A stretch of 64,000 nt of DNA from the NCBI RefSeq assembly GCF_004803915.1, contig NZ_CP039396.1, forward strand, positions 124,001 through 188,000, read 5' to 3'. Positions 10,677 through 20,847 of this stretch are shown piece after piece. Numbering within the stretch: the stretch's first letter is position 1; the number at the start of each line of letters is the position of its first letter. A program made the translations under genes and the position numbers. Origin of the DNA: Duncaniella dubosii (GTDB taxonomy: Bacteria > Bacteroidota > Bacteroidia > Bacteroidales > Muribaculaceae). Under the pieces are notes generated by a model. That model had not been told where the DNA came from. It was given only the letters and a program-made list of their open reading frames with translations, and made no database searches.

Positions 10677-10876
10677 ATTCCGACCGCTCAAAATTATCCT
10701 AATTTATTTCCGGCTGTTACAGCATTGGAGAATAAGTGGCGATTATTGACAAAACTATATGTATTCGCAACCCTTATCAGCAAATCTTCATAAAACTTTT
10801 TAGACACAAAACTTCTCCCGGCAAAAAAGAAAACCAGACAGTCAGAGCATTTACTAACCATCTGATTTCCAACATG

Positions 10877-10949
10877 AGCGGCAAACGAGGCTCGAACTCG
10901 CGACCCTCAGCTTGGGAAGCTGATGCTCTACCAACTGAGCTACTGCCGC
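10877..10949 (-). tRNA. tRNA-Gly (anticodon CCC)
   Basis: The minus-strand sequence folds as a full cloverleaf: acceptor GCGGCAG with TTGCCGC (one G-U pair), D arm GCTC...GAGC, anticodon stem TCAGC/GCTGA with loop TTCCCAA, and T arm GCGAG-TTCGAGC-CTCGT. The anticodon is CCC, reading GGG. The discriminator base is T, as expected for tRNA-Gly. CCA is not encoded. A TAAATTTG box at 11050-11057 (minus strand) may be its promoter. Confidence 0.93.
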
Positions 10950-11049
10950 ATGTATTTTTTCCAGCCTTCTTCATGAGGATTGCATCACGATACCCAGTGT
11001 CCCGAACCAAATCAATGGCGAAACCGGCCTTTGGCTGTTTTTGTGAGTG

Positions 11050-11057
11050 CAAATTTA
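11050..11057 (-). promoter_or_regulatory. Possible -7 box upstream of tRNA-Gly
   Basis: TAAATTTG on the minus strand matches TAnnTTTG and lies about 100 nt upstream of the mature tRNA 5' end. No clear -33 element was seen, so this is a weak call. Confidence 0.4.
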
Positions 11058-11252
11058 AGTGTTTTTTCTGTTTTATGAAATTATTTCCAACTTTATTTTC
11101 AATTATCCTACTCAAATTATATCCGCGAATTATATCCATTGTTTCCTCCAAATAACTTAACTTTGCACTACAATCAACAGGCGTGCATGGCAGGATCACC
11201 CATTCCAGACATGCCTTGACAATAAATGGAACTATTTGTAAAACAACTAATC

Positions 11253-11677
11253 ATGAACCGAAGACACTTTTGCAAGATAGCATCACTCGCAGTCGGGGCT
11301 TTAGGCATGAACGGCGTTTCAGCTTTCGCAGCCGGAAGGTCTGACAACAAGCACACAGCCATGACGATGCCTCCGGCAACGGATGCCGTGTGACGGTGTT
11401 GCGACGTGAATGCCATCTTGACCTTCAGGCTCTATTCCTCGACGACCCTGACTCCGGGCCTTGCGGATTGTTCAAATCAGGTGACGACTTCACATTTTCA
11501 GCCGGTGAGAGATGCCCTGCCGGATTCTGTCCTCGCCTGTGGGAAATGATATGCACGGCAATGACAAGCCATCTCAAATGCGCCACGCCCAACGATCAGT
11601 CGACTGTCATATTATCATGCCCCGACGGAACACGACCTGTAATAGTCCGTGTCGACAGCTTTCATGAACACCCATAA
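11253..11677 (+). pseudogene. TIGR04076-like protein with N-terminal signal, frameshifted
   Basis: The first frame from ATG 11253 encodes a twin-arginine-like leader (MNRRHFCKIASLAVGALGMN...) and stops at 11393. The second frame, entered between about 11340 and 11390, encodes CRVTVLRRECHLDLQ, then CPAGFC..W, and ends with CPDGTRPVIVRVDSF. These spaced cysteines and the CxDGxRPVI ending are what I know of TIGR04076 proteins. Adding one base (for example GG to GGG at 11375-11376) joins the halves into one ORF of about 141 aa. Function is unknown. Either a true pseudogene or, more likely given the other cases here, a consensus error. A TAACTTTG box at 11158-11165 could be its promoter. Confidence 0.65.
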
Positions 11678-11731
11678 AAACCCTGACTGCAAAAACGCAT
11701 AAACCAACCAATTTCAGCTATATCATCAAAT

Positions 11732-12349
11732 ATGAAAAAAATCTCAATCCTCGCAGCTTCAGCTGCACTGTCAGTAATTGCGGTTGCCTCCTCTTGCTCC
11801 AACAATAAGACATGCCAGCAGGCTTCCTCGGGCACCGATGAAGCAATCGCAAACATCATGACCCGCACGAGTGTCCGCGACTACACCACCACACCTATCT
11901 CTGAAGCAACCATCGACACACTCCTCCGTGCCGGCATGGCCGCGCCAACAGCCCGCAACAAACAGCCGTGGAAATTCATTGTCGTCAACCAGCGCGAACT
12001 GCTCGACAGCCTCGCTAAAGGCAACTGGCGACCTGCAGCCAAAGCTCAGGCAGCCATTGTGGTATGCGGCGATGTCACAGACCCTCTGCCCAGCGAAGGC
12101 AAGGACTATTGGGTGCAGGACTGCTCGGCTGCCACCGAAAACATTCTTCTCGCTGCCCACGCGGTAGGACTTGGCGCGGTATGGTGTGGTTGCTATCCTA
12201 TCTCCGAACGCGTGGATATGGTCAGATCGGCCTTTGCCATCCCCGACTCAATCATTCCGCTCAGCGTCGTGATGCTCGGATATCCCACAGGTCCACAAGA
12301 GCCCAAAGACAAATATAAGCCTGAAAACATCCACTATAACAAGTGGTGA
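11732..12349 (+). CDS. Nitroreductase-family lipoprotein
   Basis: The 205-aa product starts with a lipoprotein signal (VIAVASSC, lipidated Cys at about residue 22). It continues as a nitroreductase-fold domain: TRTSVRDYTTTPIS, then RAGMAAPTARNKQPWKFIVV, and GLGAVWCGCYP near the FMN-binding region, ending with LGYPTGPQEPKDKY. The family uses FMN and NAD(P)H to reduce nitroaromatics, quinones or flavins. A lipid-anchored, exported version is less common than the cytoplasmic one, and its electron donor is unclear. It follows the TIGR04076-like gene by about 55 bp and may share its transcript. Confidence 0.88.
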   Translation: MKKISILAASAALSVIAVASSCSNNKTCQQASSGTDEAIANIMTRTSVRDYTTTPISEATIDTLLRAGMAAPTARNKQPWKFIVVNQRELLDSLAKGNWRPAAKAQAAIVVCGDVTDPLPSEGKDYWVQDCSAATENILLAAHAVGLGAVWCGCYPISERVDMVRSAFAIPDSIIPLSVVMLGYPTGPQEPKDKYKPENIHYNKW

Positions 12350-12380
12350 TACCACACTGACCTACACGTACTAAAATCAT

Positions 12381-12420
12381 GATTATGCCCGGCCGCCACT
12401 AACGACAGCCGGGCTTAATC
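12381..12420 (+). terminator. Terminator hairpin after the nitroreductase gene
   Basis: Arms of 13 bp (12381-12393 with 12408-12420, one mismatch) form a GC-rich stem about 30 bp past the nitroreductase stop codon. Confidence 0.6.
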
Positions 12421-12472
12421 ATATTGCAATCTATTGTAGACTGTAATGTTAGGTTTTTCGGGAAATATTTAC

Positions 12473-12480
12473 TACTTTTG
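12473..12480 (+). promoter_or_regulatory. -7 box of the ileS operon promoter
   Basis: TACTTTTG matches TAnnTTTG and lies 49 bp before the ileS start codon. The -33 region is T-rich (around 12452-12458) but not a clean TTTG. Confidence 0.5.
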
Positions 12481-12528
12481 CAAAAATTTTTGCCAACCAT
12501 ACCTACAATTAATAAATACCGTCTCGAA

Positions 12529-15500
12529 ATGTCAAAGAGATTCCCTGAATATAATGGCTTAAAGCTACCAGAAATCAATGATTCAGTCCTTGAACAGTGG
12601 GGAAACGAAAACGTGTTTGCCCGCACGATGTCCGAACGTGAAGGCTGTCCCTCGTTCGTGTTTTTCGAAGGACCACCATCCGCAAACGGCAAACCGGGCA
12701 TACACCATGTGCTTGCCCGCACCATCAAGGATATTTTCTGCCGCTACAAGACTATGCAGGGTTTTCAGGTGAAGCGCAAAGCCGGATGGGACACCCACGG
12801 TCTCCCCGTCGAGCTTGGCGTCGAAAAAAATCTTGGTATCACCAAGGAAGACATCGGCAAGAAAATCTCGGTTGACGAATATAACGCCGCATGCCGTCGC
12901 GAAGTGATGAAATATACAGGCGAATGGGAAGACCTCACCCGTCGCATGGGCTACTGGGTCGACATGCCAAACGCCTACATCACATACGACAACCGATATA
13001 TCGAGACTGTATGGTGGCTGCTCGGCCAGCTCTATGAAAAAGGCTATCTCTACAAGGGTTACACCATCCAGCCTTATTCTCCGGCAGCAGGTACGGGTCT
13101 CAGCTCCCACGAACTTAACCAGCCGGGATGTTACCGAGACGTGAAGGACACTACATGTGTCGCACAGTTCCGTGTGCTCGACAACGACAATCCCTCGCTC
13201 GCTCCCTACCGCGAACTTCTGTTCAAATGGGGTACACCCTATTTCCTCGCATGGACCACTACACCGTGGACACTCCCTTCAAACACAGCTCTTGCCGTAG
13301 GCCCGGAAATTACCTATAACATCGTCCGTACCTACAATCCATATTCAGGCAAACCCATCACGGTTGTCGCCGCCGATGCTCTCATGGGCTCGCTCTTCAA
13401 TCCAAAGGCCAAAGACCTGCCTCTCGACAGCTATTCGAAAGGCGACAAACTGATTCCATATGAAGTAGCCGCACAGGTGAAAGGCCTCGATCTCGTAGGC
13501 ATCGACTACGAACAGCTGCTCCCGTGGGTCAATCCCGGAGAGGGCGCGTTCCGCGTAATCCCGGGCGACTATGTGACTACAGAAGACGGTACGGGTATCG
13601 TACACATCGCCGGTACATTCGGTGCTGACGACCTCCGTGTGTCTCGTCAGAACAACATTCCCCCGCTCCACCTCATCGACCGTGACGGCAACATCCGCCC
13701 GATGGTCGACCTGACAGGCCGTTTCTACCTTCTATCTGACCTCGACCCGAAATTTGTCGAGGAAATGGTCGACGTAGAAGCCTATACCCCTTGGCAGGGA
13801 CAATATGTCAAGAACGCCTACGATCCAGAAGCCACAGCAGAGACCGAGACTCTCGATGTGAAAATCTGCATGGAGCTGAAGGCCACCGACAAGGTGTTTA
13901 AAATCGAAAAGCATACCCACAATTATCCCCACTGCTGGCGTACTGACAAGCCCGTGCTTTACTATCCGCTCGACTCTTGGTTCATTAAGACCACAGCCGT
14001 GCGCGAACGCCTTATGGAACTCAACGAAGGCATCAAGTGGAAACCCGCCTCTACCGGAAGCGGACGTTTCGGCAAATGGCTTGAAAACCTTCAGGACTGG
14101 AATCTCTCGCGCAGCCGCTATTGGGGCACACCGCTTCCGATATGGCGCACGGAAGATGCTAAAGAAGAACTCTGCATCTCGTCTGTCGAACAGCTCTTCA
14201 ATGAAATAGAGCGTGCGGTCGAAGCCGGAGTCATGACTGAGAACCCATATCGCAAAGCCGGCTTCGAACCCGGCAAGTTCGACAAGGAAAACTACGAGAA
14301 AATCGATCTCCACCGTCCTTATGTCGACGATATAATCCTTGTGTCGCCTTCAGGCAAACCGATGCGCCGCGAAAAAGACCTCATCGATGTGTGGTTTGAT
14401 TCCGGCTCTATGCCCTACGCACAGATCCACTACCCGTTTGAAAACAAGGAAGCGTTTGACAACCGCGAAGTATATCCGCCGATTTCATAGCAGAAGGCGT
14501 GGACCAGACACGCGGGTGGTTCTTCACCCTCCATGCAATCGCCGGAATGGTATTTGACTCAATATCTTATAAGACCGTCATATCCAACGGGCTTGTCCTC
14601 GACAAATATGGCAACAAGATGTCAAAGCGTCTCGGCAACGCCGTCGATCCCTTCGGCCAGATCAGCCAGTATGGCGCAGATCCTGTACGCTGGTACATGA
14701 TTTCAAACTCATCTCCTTGGGAGAATCTTAAATATGACGAAAAGGGCGTGCTCGAAACCTCACGCAAACTTTTCTCTACCTTATATAATACATACAGCTT
14801 CTTCGCTCTCTATGCCAACGTCGACAGCTTCGATCCTGAAGCGCCCCAAGTGACTGTGAGCGAACGTCCCGAAATCGACCGCTGGATTCTCTCGCTTCTC
14901 AACTCGCTCGTCAAGGAAGTTTCTGAAGCGCTTGATGACTACGAGCCGACACGCGCAGCCCGTGCCATCGGTGATTTCGTCGGTGACAATCTCTCGAACT
15001 GGTATGTACGCCTCAACCGCAAACGCTTCTGGGGCGGCGAAATGACCACCGACAAGCTTGCGGCCTACCAGACACTCTACACCTGTCTGAAAACCGTAGC
15101 TCTCCTTATGGCCCCCTTCGCCCCCTTCTATGCCGACCGTCTCTACCGCGACCTCACCGGCTCGACAGAGTCAGTCCACCTCGACCGCTTCCCCGTGGCC
15201 GACGACACTCTCATCGACAACGAGCTTGAAGCGCGCCAGAAACTCGCTCAGGACATTACCTCAATGGCACTCGCACTCCGCCGCAAAGTCAATCTCAAAG
15301 TGCGCCAGCCACTGCAGACCATCATGGTTCCTGTGGCCGATGAAAGCCGTCGCAAAGCACTCGAAGCCATCATGGAACTCGTCAAGAGCGAAATCAATGT
15401 CAAGGACCTTAAAATCGTAGGCAACGACGAAGGCATTCTCGTGAAGAGTGTCAAACCCGACTTCAAGAAACTCGGCCCGAAGTTTGGAAAACAGATGAAG

Positions 15501-15976
15501 GCCGCAGCCGAAATCATCAAGAACCTTGATGCCAAGGCCATAGCCACTCTCGAACGTGACGGTAAGCTGACCTTCGACCTCAACGGCACACCCGCAGACC
15601 TCGATATTGCCGATGTCGAAATCATCTCCGAGGATATCCCGGATGGCTCGTGGCCAACGAAGGCAACCTCACCATAGCCCTCGACGTGACAGTCACTCCC
15701 GAACTGCGACGCGAAGGCATCGCCCGCGATATCGTAAACCGTATTCAGAATATACGCAAGTCGCGTGACTATGACATCACCGACCGCATCTCGCTCACTT
15801 TCGCTCCTGCCGATGCGACCGACGATGCAATCCGTGACTTCGCCGACTACATCTCGCGTCAGGTACTCGCGACTTCACTTGAAATCGCACCGATAGCCGA
15901 CGGCGACGAGGGCGTAGAGGAACTGAACATGGACGATATTACAGCCAAAGTCCGAGTCTCACTTGCTACATCTTGA
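12529..15976 (+). CDS. ileS: Isoleucyl-tRNA synthetase, interrupted by two one-base deletions
   Basis: Class I synthetase that charges tRNA-Ile. HIGH-like GKPGIHH follows EGPPSAN near the N-terminus, and the second signature KMSKR lies in the central fragment. The editing domain holds TTPWTLPSNTALAVG, and the C-terminus is the anticodon-binding part. The frame is lost twice. At about 14478 the text reads YPPIS-stop where YPADFIAEGVDQTRGWFF is expected, restored by one G. At about 15641 it reads PDGSWPTKAT-stop where PGWLVANEGNLT is expected, also restored by one G. With both bases restored the ORF is 1149 aa, the usual length in Bacteroidota. Because the enzyme is essential, real inactivation is implausible unless a second copy exists elsewhere. 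The start ATG 12529 gives MSKRFPEYNGLKLPEIN. Confidence 0.93.
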
Positions 15977-16004
15977 ACACAAAACCTAAATAGAAACTAT
16001 CACC

Positions 16005-16387
16005 ATGAGCGACAAGACCCGCTATTCCGACGAGGAACTCCAGGAATTCAAGGAGCTTATCCTCCAGAAACTTGATAAAGCCCAAAAGGAGTACGACTCT
16101 CTCCGTGGCCTTATCAACAACACCGACGGTAACGACACCGCCGACACATCGCCGACTTTCAAAATTCTCGAAGAGGGAGCAAGCACTCTTTCAAAAGAGG
16201 AAGCCGGCCAGCTCGCACAGCGTCAGAAAAAGTTCATCCAGCATCTGCAGAACGCCCTTATCCGTATCGAGAACAAGACCTACGGCATCTGCTGCGAGAC
16301 AGGTGAGCTGATTCCGAAAGAACGTCTGCGCGCTGTCCCCACGCCACCCGCAGTGTCGAAGCTAAAAACGCTCAGAAAAAGAAGTAA
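16005..16387 (+). CDS. dksA: DksA/TraR-type zinc-finger transcription factor, frameshifted near the 3' end
   Basis: A coiled-coil N-terminal half (EELQEFKELILQKLDKAQKEYD) is followed by a C-terminal zinc-finger-like segment YGICCETGELIPKERLRAVP. The family binds the RNA polymerase secondary channel and, with ppGpp, tunes stringent-response transcription. The reading frame leaves the family sequence after RAVP. Restoring one C in the run at 16337-16340 gives RAVPHATRSVEAKNAQKKK-stop, a 127-aa protein of normal size ending at 16387. It lies between ileS and lspA, the usual Bacteroidota order, and is probably co-transcribed. Confidence 0.88.
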
Positions 16388-16441
16388 CAGACAATTCTCG
16401 CTGTCAGACGACAGCAAAAACATATCACAACCGACTGAACA

Positions 16442-17071
16442 ATGCGTAGCAGAGCTACACTCGTCCTCGTCATCACAATCCTCGTGGTGATTCTCGACCA
16501 AGCATCGAAGATCTGGATCAAGACCCATTTCTATCTCGGGGAAGATGTCAAAATCTTCTCATGGTTCTATCTGTATTTCATCGAAAACAACGGAATGGCC
16601 TTCGGAATGGAACTTGGAAGCAAACTGGCGCTGACTCTATTCAGGATCGTAGCCGTAGGATTCCTTATATGGTACGTAGTCAAAATCTACGCACTGCGCA
16701 CAATCCCGCGCGGCTATCTCGTCTGCTTGGCATTCATCATCGCAGGCGCAGCGGGCAACATATTCGATTGCGTCTTCTACGGACTCATTTTCGATAATCC
16801 CGCGCCTCCGCAGGTGGCCTCTCTTTTTCCTGCCGGCGGAGGCTACGCCCCGATTTTCCTCGGACGTGTGGTCGACATGCTCTATTTTCCTCTTTTCAGT
16901 TTCATCTGGCCTTCATGGATACCATTTGTCGGCGGACAGCAATTCCTTTTCTTTCAGCCGATTTTCAACCTTGCCGATGCAGCCATTTCGTGTGGAATAA
17001 TAGTTCTGATAATCTTCTATCACAGCTATATTCTTCCGCCAAAGGCTCTTGCGGAACTTCCTGAAAGATGA
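16442..17071 (+). CDS. lspA: Lipoprotein signal peptidase (signal peptidase II)
   Basis: Inner-membrane aspartyl protease that cleaves prolipoproteins before the lipidated cysteine. The 209-aa product has about four hydrophobic helices and the catalytic aspartates in the motifs GAAGNIFD and FNLADAAIS. NNGMAFG is the conserved N-terminal motif. As in other Bacteroidota it has an inserted segment (about 120-150, NPAPPQVASLF...) compared with proteobacterial LspA. It sits between dksA and a lipoprotein gene. Confidence 0.95.
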   Translation: MRSRATLVLVITILVVILDQASKIWIKTHFYLGEDVKIFSWFYLYFIENNGMAFGMELGSKLALTLFRIVAVGFLIWYVVKIYALRTIPRGYLVCLAFIIAGAAGNIFDCVFYGLIFDNPAPPQVASLFPAGGGYAPIFLGRVVDMLYFPLFSFIWPSWIPFVGGQQFLFFQPIFNLADAAISCGIIVLIIFYHSYILPPKALAELPER

Positions 17072-17125
17072 CATCAGTCCAAACGGAATACTATTATCAC
17101 TTTAAACGTTCTGATATTTCACCAT

Positions 17126-17911
17126 ATGCGCCGTCTTTTCCCTGTCGTAGCCTCGATGATGGTTCTTGCCGCCTGCAGCAAGACACCCGGCTATGTCATT
17201 TCAGAAGGCAAGATGGCTGAAATCATGGCCGACCTCCACACAGGCGAAGCCGTGGTGGATGCCAACAGCTCGACGTTTCGTAAGGACTCCGTAAAACAAG
17301 CTTTCATGCAGTCTATATGTATGCGCCACGGTGTCACCACTCAGCAGCTCGATACATCCCTCTATTGGTACGGTCAGAATATACAGGAGTATATAAAGGT
17401 ATATGACAAGACCATATCCATACTCGAATCTCGCATAGCCGAAGCCGAAAAAGCCGGAGGAAAGAGCAACGACCGTCCGCGCAGCATCAGTCTCGACGGA
17501 GACTCCGTCAATCTATGGCACGGACCGGCCTCACTCCGCAACAGCTCCAACAATCCGTCGGAATTTCTCACTTTCACCTTCAACACTGACAAGAACTGGG
17601 AACGCGGCGACCGCTACACAGTCTCGGTGACACCCATCAATCCCCGTTCGGCTGTTTTCATGACCATTGTAGCAACCTACAACGACGGCACAGCCGAATA
17701 TGTCACGCTCAATGAAGGATCTGAAGGCAAGAAGAGCCTCACGCTCGTGCTCGATTCCGCAAAGGCAGCCATAACGGTCTACGGCACGATACACTATGCG
17801 CCGAAACCGGGTGAAGTCTCATATCTCGACTCAATATCGGTCGTAAGGACTCGTGGACGCAATGATAACGCAGCAGCCCGCCGAGGTCAGCAGACAACAA
17901 GGATGCGATAA
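17126..17911 (+). CDS. DUF4296 lipoprotein
   Basis: The 261-aa product has a lipobox (MVLAACSK, Cys at about 17). The DUF4296-type region follows (YVISEGKMAEIMADLHTGEAV ... CMRHGVTTQQLDTSLYWY). The C-terminal part is beta-rich. Function is unknown. The location directly after lspA is conserved in Bacteroidota, so it is likely part of the ileS-dksA-lspA operon and a substrate of LspA. Confidence 0.85.
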   Translation: MRRLFPVVASMMVLAACSKTPGYVISEGKMAEIMADLHTGEAVVDANSSTFRKDSVKQAFMQSICMRHGVTTQQLDTSLYWYGQNIQEYIKVYDKTISILESRIAEAEKAGGKSNDRPRSISLDGDSVNLWHGPASLRNSSNNPSEFLTFTFNTDKNWERGDRYTVSVTPINPRSAVFMTIVATYNDGTAEYVTLNEGSEGKKSLTLVLDSAKAAITVYGTIHYAPKPGEVSYLDSISVVRTRGRNDNAAARRGQQTTRMR

Positions 17912-18001
17912 GCCATATAAACTATTCACCCAATCTCCTCAGCACTGTTTTAACTATTTGACACAACACACACTTTCATACCTTTATAAGCTGTAAAAAC
18001 A

Positions 18002-18319
18002 ATGGAAACCAAAGTCTCCGTGCGTGCTCACGCCGTGATTTTCGACAAACAGGTCTACCGAAACTGCATCGTCAGCTACTCTCCCGAAGACAATACTGTC
18101 GTTCCACATATCATCCCATTCTCTACCGAGGTACATTCAACCACTTCCTACAACGGCATCATCATCTTCGCTCCGCTCGGCTTCACACTTCCTCCCGACC
18201 TCGACATGCCGCATGCCATTGCCGCTCCGGGGGGCTACACCGCATTTCTCAACCATCTTGCCGAAGCTACCCCTGCCTGTGGCCAGTCTCCACATTCAGT
18301 CATCCTTCTTCCGCTCTGA
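18002..18319 (+). CDS. Conserved hypothetical protein
   Basis: The 105-aa product (METKVSVRAHAVIFDKQVYRN...) has no signal peptide, no membrane segment and no motif I recognise. Codon use resembles that of its neighbours, and it lies 90 bp after the DUF4296 gene in the same direction, so it is probably real. No function is proposed. Confidence 0.6.
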   Translation: METKVSVRAHAVIFDKQVYRNCIVSYSPEDNTVVPHIIPFSTEVHSTTSYNGIIIFAPLGFTLPPDLDMPHAIAAPGGYTAFLNHLAEATPACGQSPHSVILLPL

Positions 18320-18392
18320 AACAGTAAACCACACAATTTTTAACGGCCTAATGACGTTATTATATCGTAGAATAAGATAATAACCGAATCAC

Positions 18393-20804
18393 ATGCAAGG
18401 CCGTAGCCACCGTCATATATCCCTTCTTTTCTTTCTGTCGCCTCTGTTTGCCTTAATTGGCTACTCACAGGTGAAAATCCACGGTAAAATAACCGATGCA
18501 CAAGGCGAACCAGTCGAGTTTGCAACCGTGCGTATAGCCGGAACTGCCATAGGGACAACCTCAGGACTCGAAGGCGACTATTCGCTCTCATGTCCGGCAT
18601 CTGACACAATCACCATCCATTTTTCGTGTATCGGCTTCCGGGAAGAGACCCGCAGGCTGATAGACGCATCAGGCGACGTGACACTCAACATGCGCCTGCA
18701 GCTCACCACCGAAATGCTACAGCAGGTCGAAGTCACTGAACTAAAAAAACAGACCGGCTCAATCGCGACAATCGATGCCTCCGAACTGCGTAAGAATCCG
18801 GATGCGTCTGGAGGAAGTGTCGAGTCGCTTATCACAACGATGGCAGGTGTAACAGGCTCAAATGAAATGTCGTCACAATATTCTGTCCGCGGCGGCTCTT
18901 ATGATGAAAACTCCGTCTACATCAATGGTATAGAAGTCTATCGTCCGCTCCTCGTATCCTCAGGACAGCAGGAAGGGCTCAGTATCATCAACCCTGATCT
19001 TGTAGGAGCTATCGGATTCTCGACCGGCGGTTTTCCGGCCGAGTATGGCGACAAAATGTCGTCAGTCCTTGACATTACCTACCGTCAGCCTGAATCATTC
19101 GAAGGCTCACTGTCGGCAAGCCTCATGGGAGCGTCCCTCTCCATCGGTCAAGGCTCTAAAAAATTCTCTCAACTCCACGGCATACGCTACAAACGCAACT
19201 CATCACTCCTGAGTTCAATGGACACAAAGGGAGAATATGACCCAACATTTTTTGACTACCAGACCAGCCTCAACTGGCAACTCTCGCCGAAATTCAAGCT
19301 GTCGTTTCTCGGCAACATAGCCCTCAACAACTACAAATTCACACCTCAAAACCGCACAACGACTTTCGGCACATCAATGGATGCGAAGCAGTTTACCGTA
19401 TATTTTGACGGACACGAAAAGGACCGCTTCGACACATACTTCGGTGCGGTTTCGCTCGACTACCGTGCAAGCCGCTCGACCAATCTCGGTCTTGTCGCCT
19501 CGGCCTATCTGACAGACGAACTCGTTGCCTACGATATTTCAGGCGAATACTGGCTTGATCAGGCGGGCGACTCAAACGTCGGCGGCGAACTTGGCGTAGG
19601 ACGCTATCACGAACATGCCCGTAACCGACTAAAAGCATCCGTGCTATCTCTTGCATTCAAAGGTCAGACAGCCATAAACCAGCGCCACACACTCACATAC
19701 GGACTTTCCGTACAAGGTGAAAACATAATGGACCGTTCACGCGAATGGGAACTGCGTGATTCAGCCGGCTTCTCGCTACCGTCCGACGGAATAAACCTGC
19801 GGATGATCTACAATCTCGATTCTCATCATGACCTTTCGTCAACACGCCTTGCCGCGTTCGCACAGGACGCATGGAAAATCAACACCTCGGCCGGATTCCT
19901 GACACTTAATGCCGGACTCCGCCTAAGCTACTGGAGTTTCAACAAGGAACTGCTTCTCAGTCCGCGCATGACCGTAGGTTTCATCCCTGAAAAATATCCA
20001 TCGTGGGCATTGCGCTTTGCCACCGGCCTCTACTATCAAAGCCCCTTCTACAAAGAATACCGCATGCCCGTAAGCGATAAAAACGGCAACCAGACCATAA
20101 ATCTCAACAGCGACATCAAATCGCAGCGCAGTTTTCACCTCATAGCGGGTACGGACTATACATTCCGTGCCCTCAACCGCCCGTTCAAACTGTCGGGCGA
20201 GATTTACTATAAGGCTCTTTCCGATCTCGTCCCTTACGAAATCGACAATCTGAAAATCGTCTATTCAGGGCTCAATGAAAGTTCGGGCTACGCGACAGGA
20301 ATCGACCTGAAACTGTTCGGACAGTTCGTACCGGGAAGTGATTCGTGGGTCAGCTTCTCATTGATGAAAACCAGCGAGACCCTCCACGGAGTCAAAGTGC
20401 CGCGTCCGACTGACCGAGGCTACAGCCTTGGGCTTTTCTTTACGGATTACTTTCCGAAATTCCCCAAACTGAAATTCGCCCTCAGAGGCATATTCATGGA
20501 CGGACTCCCAGCCACAGCCCCGCGATCGACACGCGACAAAGGCTATTTCCGCATGCCTCCCTACAAGCGAGTCGACATAGGGCTTTCCTACGCACTCCTA
20601 TCACCTCTCAAAGAGGGCGAAAGCCGGAGCGGTTTTGCAAGACACCTAAAAAGTGTGTGGCTCGGTTTTGACGTGTTCAACCTCCTTGACATCTCAAACG
20701 TAGCTTCATATTACTGGGTGACAGATGTCAACGACATCCAGTATGCCGTACCCAACTACCTGACCCGTCGTCAGCTCAACGTCCGTCTGACAGTCGATTT
20801 CTAA
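18393..20804 (+). CDS. TonB-dependent outer-membrane receptor with carboxypeptidase-like N-terminal domain
   Basis: The 803-aa product has a signal peptide (cut after LIGYSQ) and a carboxypeptidase-D regulatory-like domain (about 27-105, KIHGKITDAQGEPVEFATV). A plug domain follows (about 115-220, SQYSVRGGSYDENSVYINGIE), then a beta-barrel ending in aromatic F (RLTVDF). It has no SusD partner, so it belongs to the stand-alone receptor class, which often takes up siderophores, cobalamin or peptides. The ligand cannot be told. A sensor kinase starts 43 bp downstream. Confidence 0.88.
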   Translation: MQGRSHRHISLLFFLSPLFALIGYSQVKIHGKITDAQGEPVEFATVRIAGTAIGTTSGLEGDYSLSCPASDTITIHFSCIGFREETRRLIDASGDVTLNMRLQLTTEMLQQVEVTELKKQTGSIATIDASELRKNPDASGGSVESLITTMAGVTGSNEMSSQYSVRGGSYDENSVYINGIEVYRPLLVSSGQQEGLSIINPDLVGAIGFSTGGFPAEYGDKMSSVLDITYRQPESFEGSLSASLMGASLSIGQGSKKFSQLHGIRYKRNSSLLSSMDTKGEYDPTFFDYQTSLNWQLSPKFKLSFLGNIALNNYKFTPQNRTTTFGTSMDAKQFTVYFDGHEKDRFDTYFGAVSLDYRASRSTNLGLVASAYLTDELVAYDISGEYWLDQAGDSNVGGELGVGRYHEHARNRLKASVLSLAFKGQTAINQRHTLTYGLSVQGENIMDRSREWELRDSAGFSLPSDGINLRMIYNLDSHHDLSSTRLAAFAQDAWKINTSAGFLTLNAGLRLSYWSFNKELLLSPRMTVGFIPEKYPSWALRFATGLYYQSPFYKEYRMPVSDKNGNQTINLNSDIKSQRSFHLIAGTDYTFRALNRPFKLSGEIYYKALSDLVPYEIDNLKIVYSGLNESSGYATGIDLKLFGQFVPGSDSWVSFSLMKTSETLHGVKVPRPTDRGYSLGLFFTDYFPKFPKLKFALRGIFMDGLPATAPRSTRDKGYFRMPPYKRVDIGLSYALLSPLKEGESRSGFARHLKSVWLGFDVFNLLDISNVASYYWVTDVNDIQYAVPNYLTRRQLNVRLTVDF

Positions 20805-20847
20805 TCCGACAATATTCCGCCCCATCTTCCATCATGTTTGCCGAACA

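Noticed and set aside
9107..10702. Plus-strand open frame of 531 codons opposite the DUF1846 gene
   Set aside because: Longer than the true gene, but its translation lacks any domain or signal and is a mirror of the GC-biased minus-strand gene. The minus strand has the promoter, the family motifs and the terminator.
12424..15976. Three separate small synthetase genes
   Set aside because: Frames join exactly after adding two bases and together match one IleRS; not a natural split gene.
16005..16490. A 161-aa DksA variant with a serine-rich tail
   Set aside because: The tail after RAVP is the result of a one-base loss in a C run; the restored frame ends at 16387 with the family's usual length.
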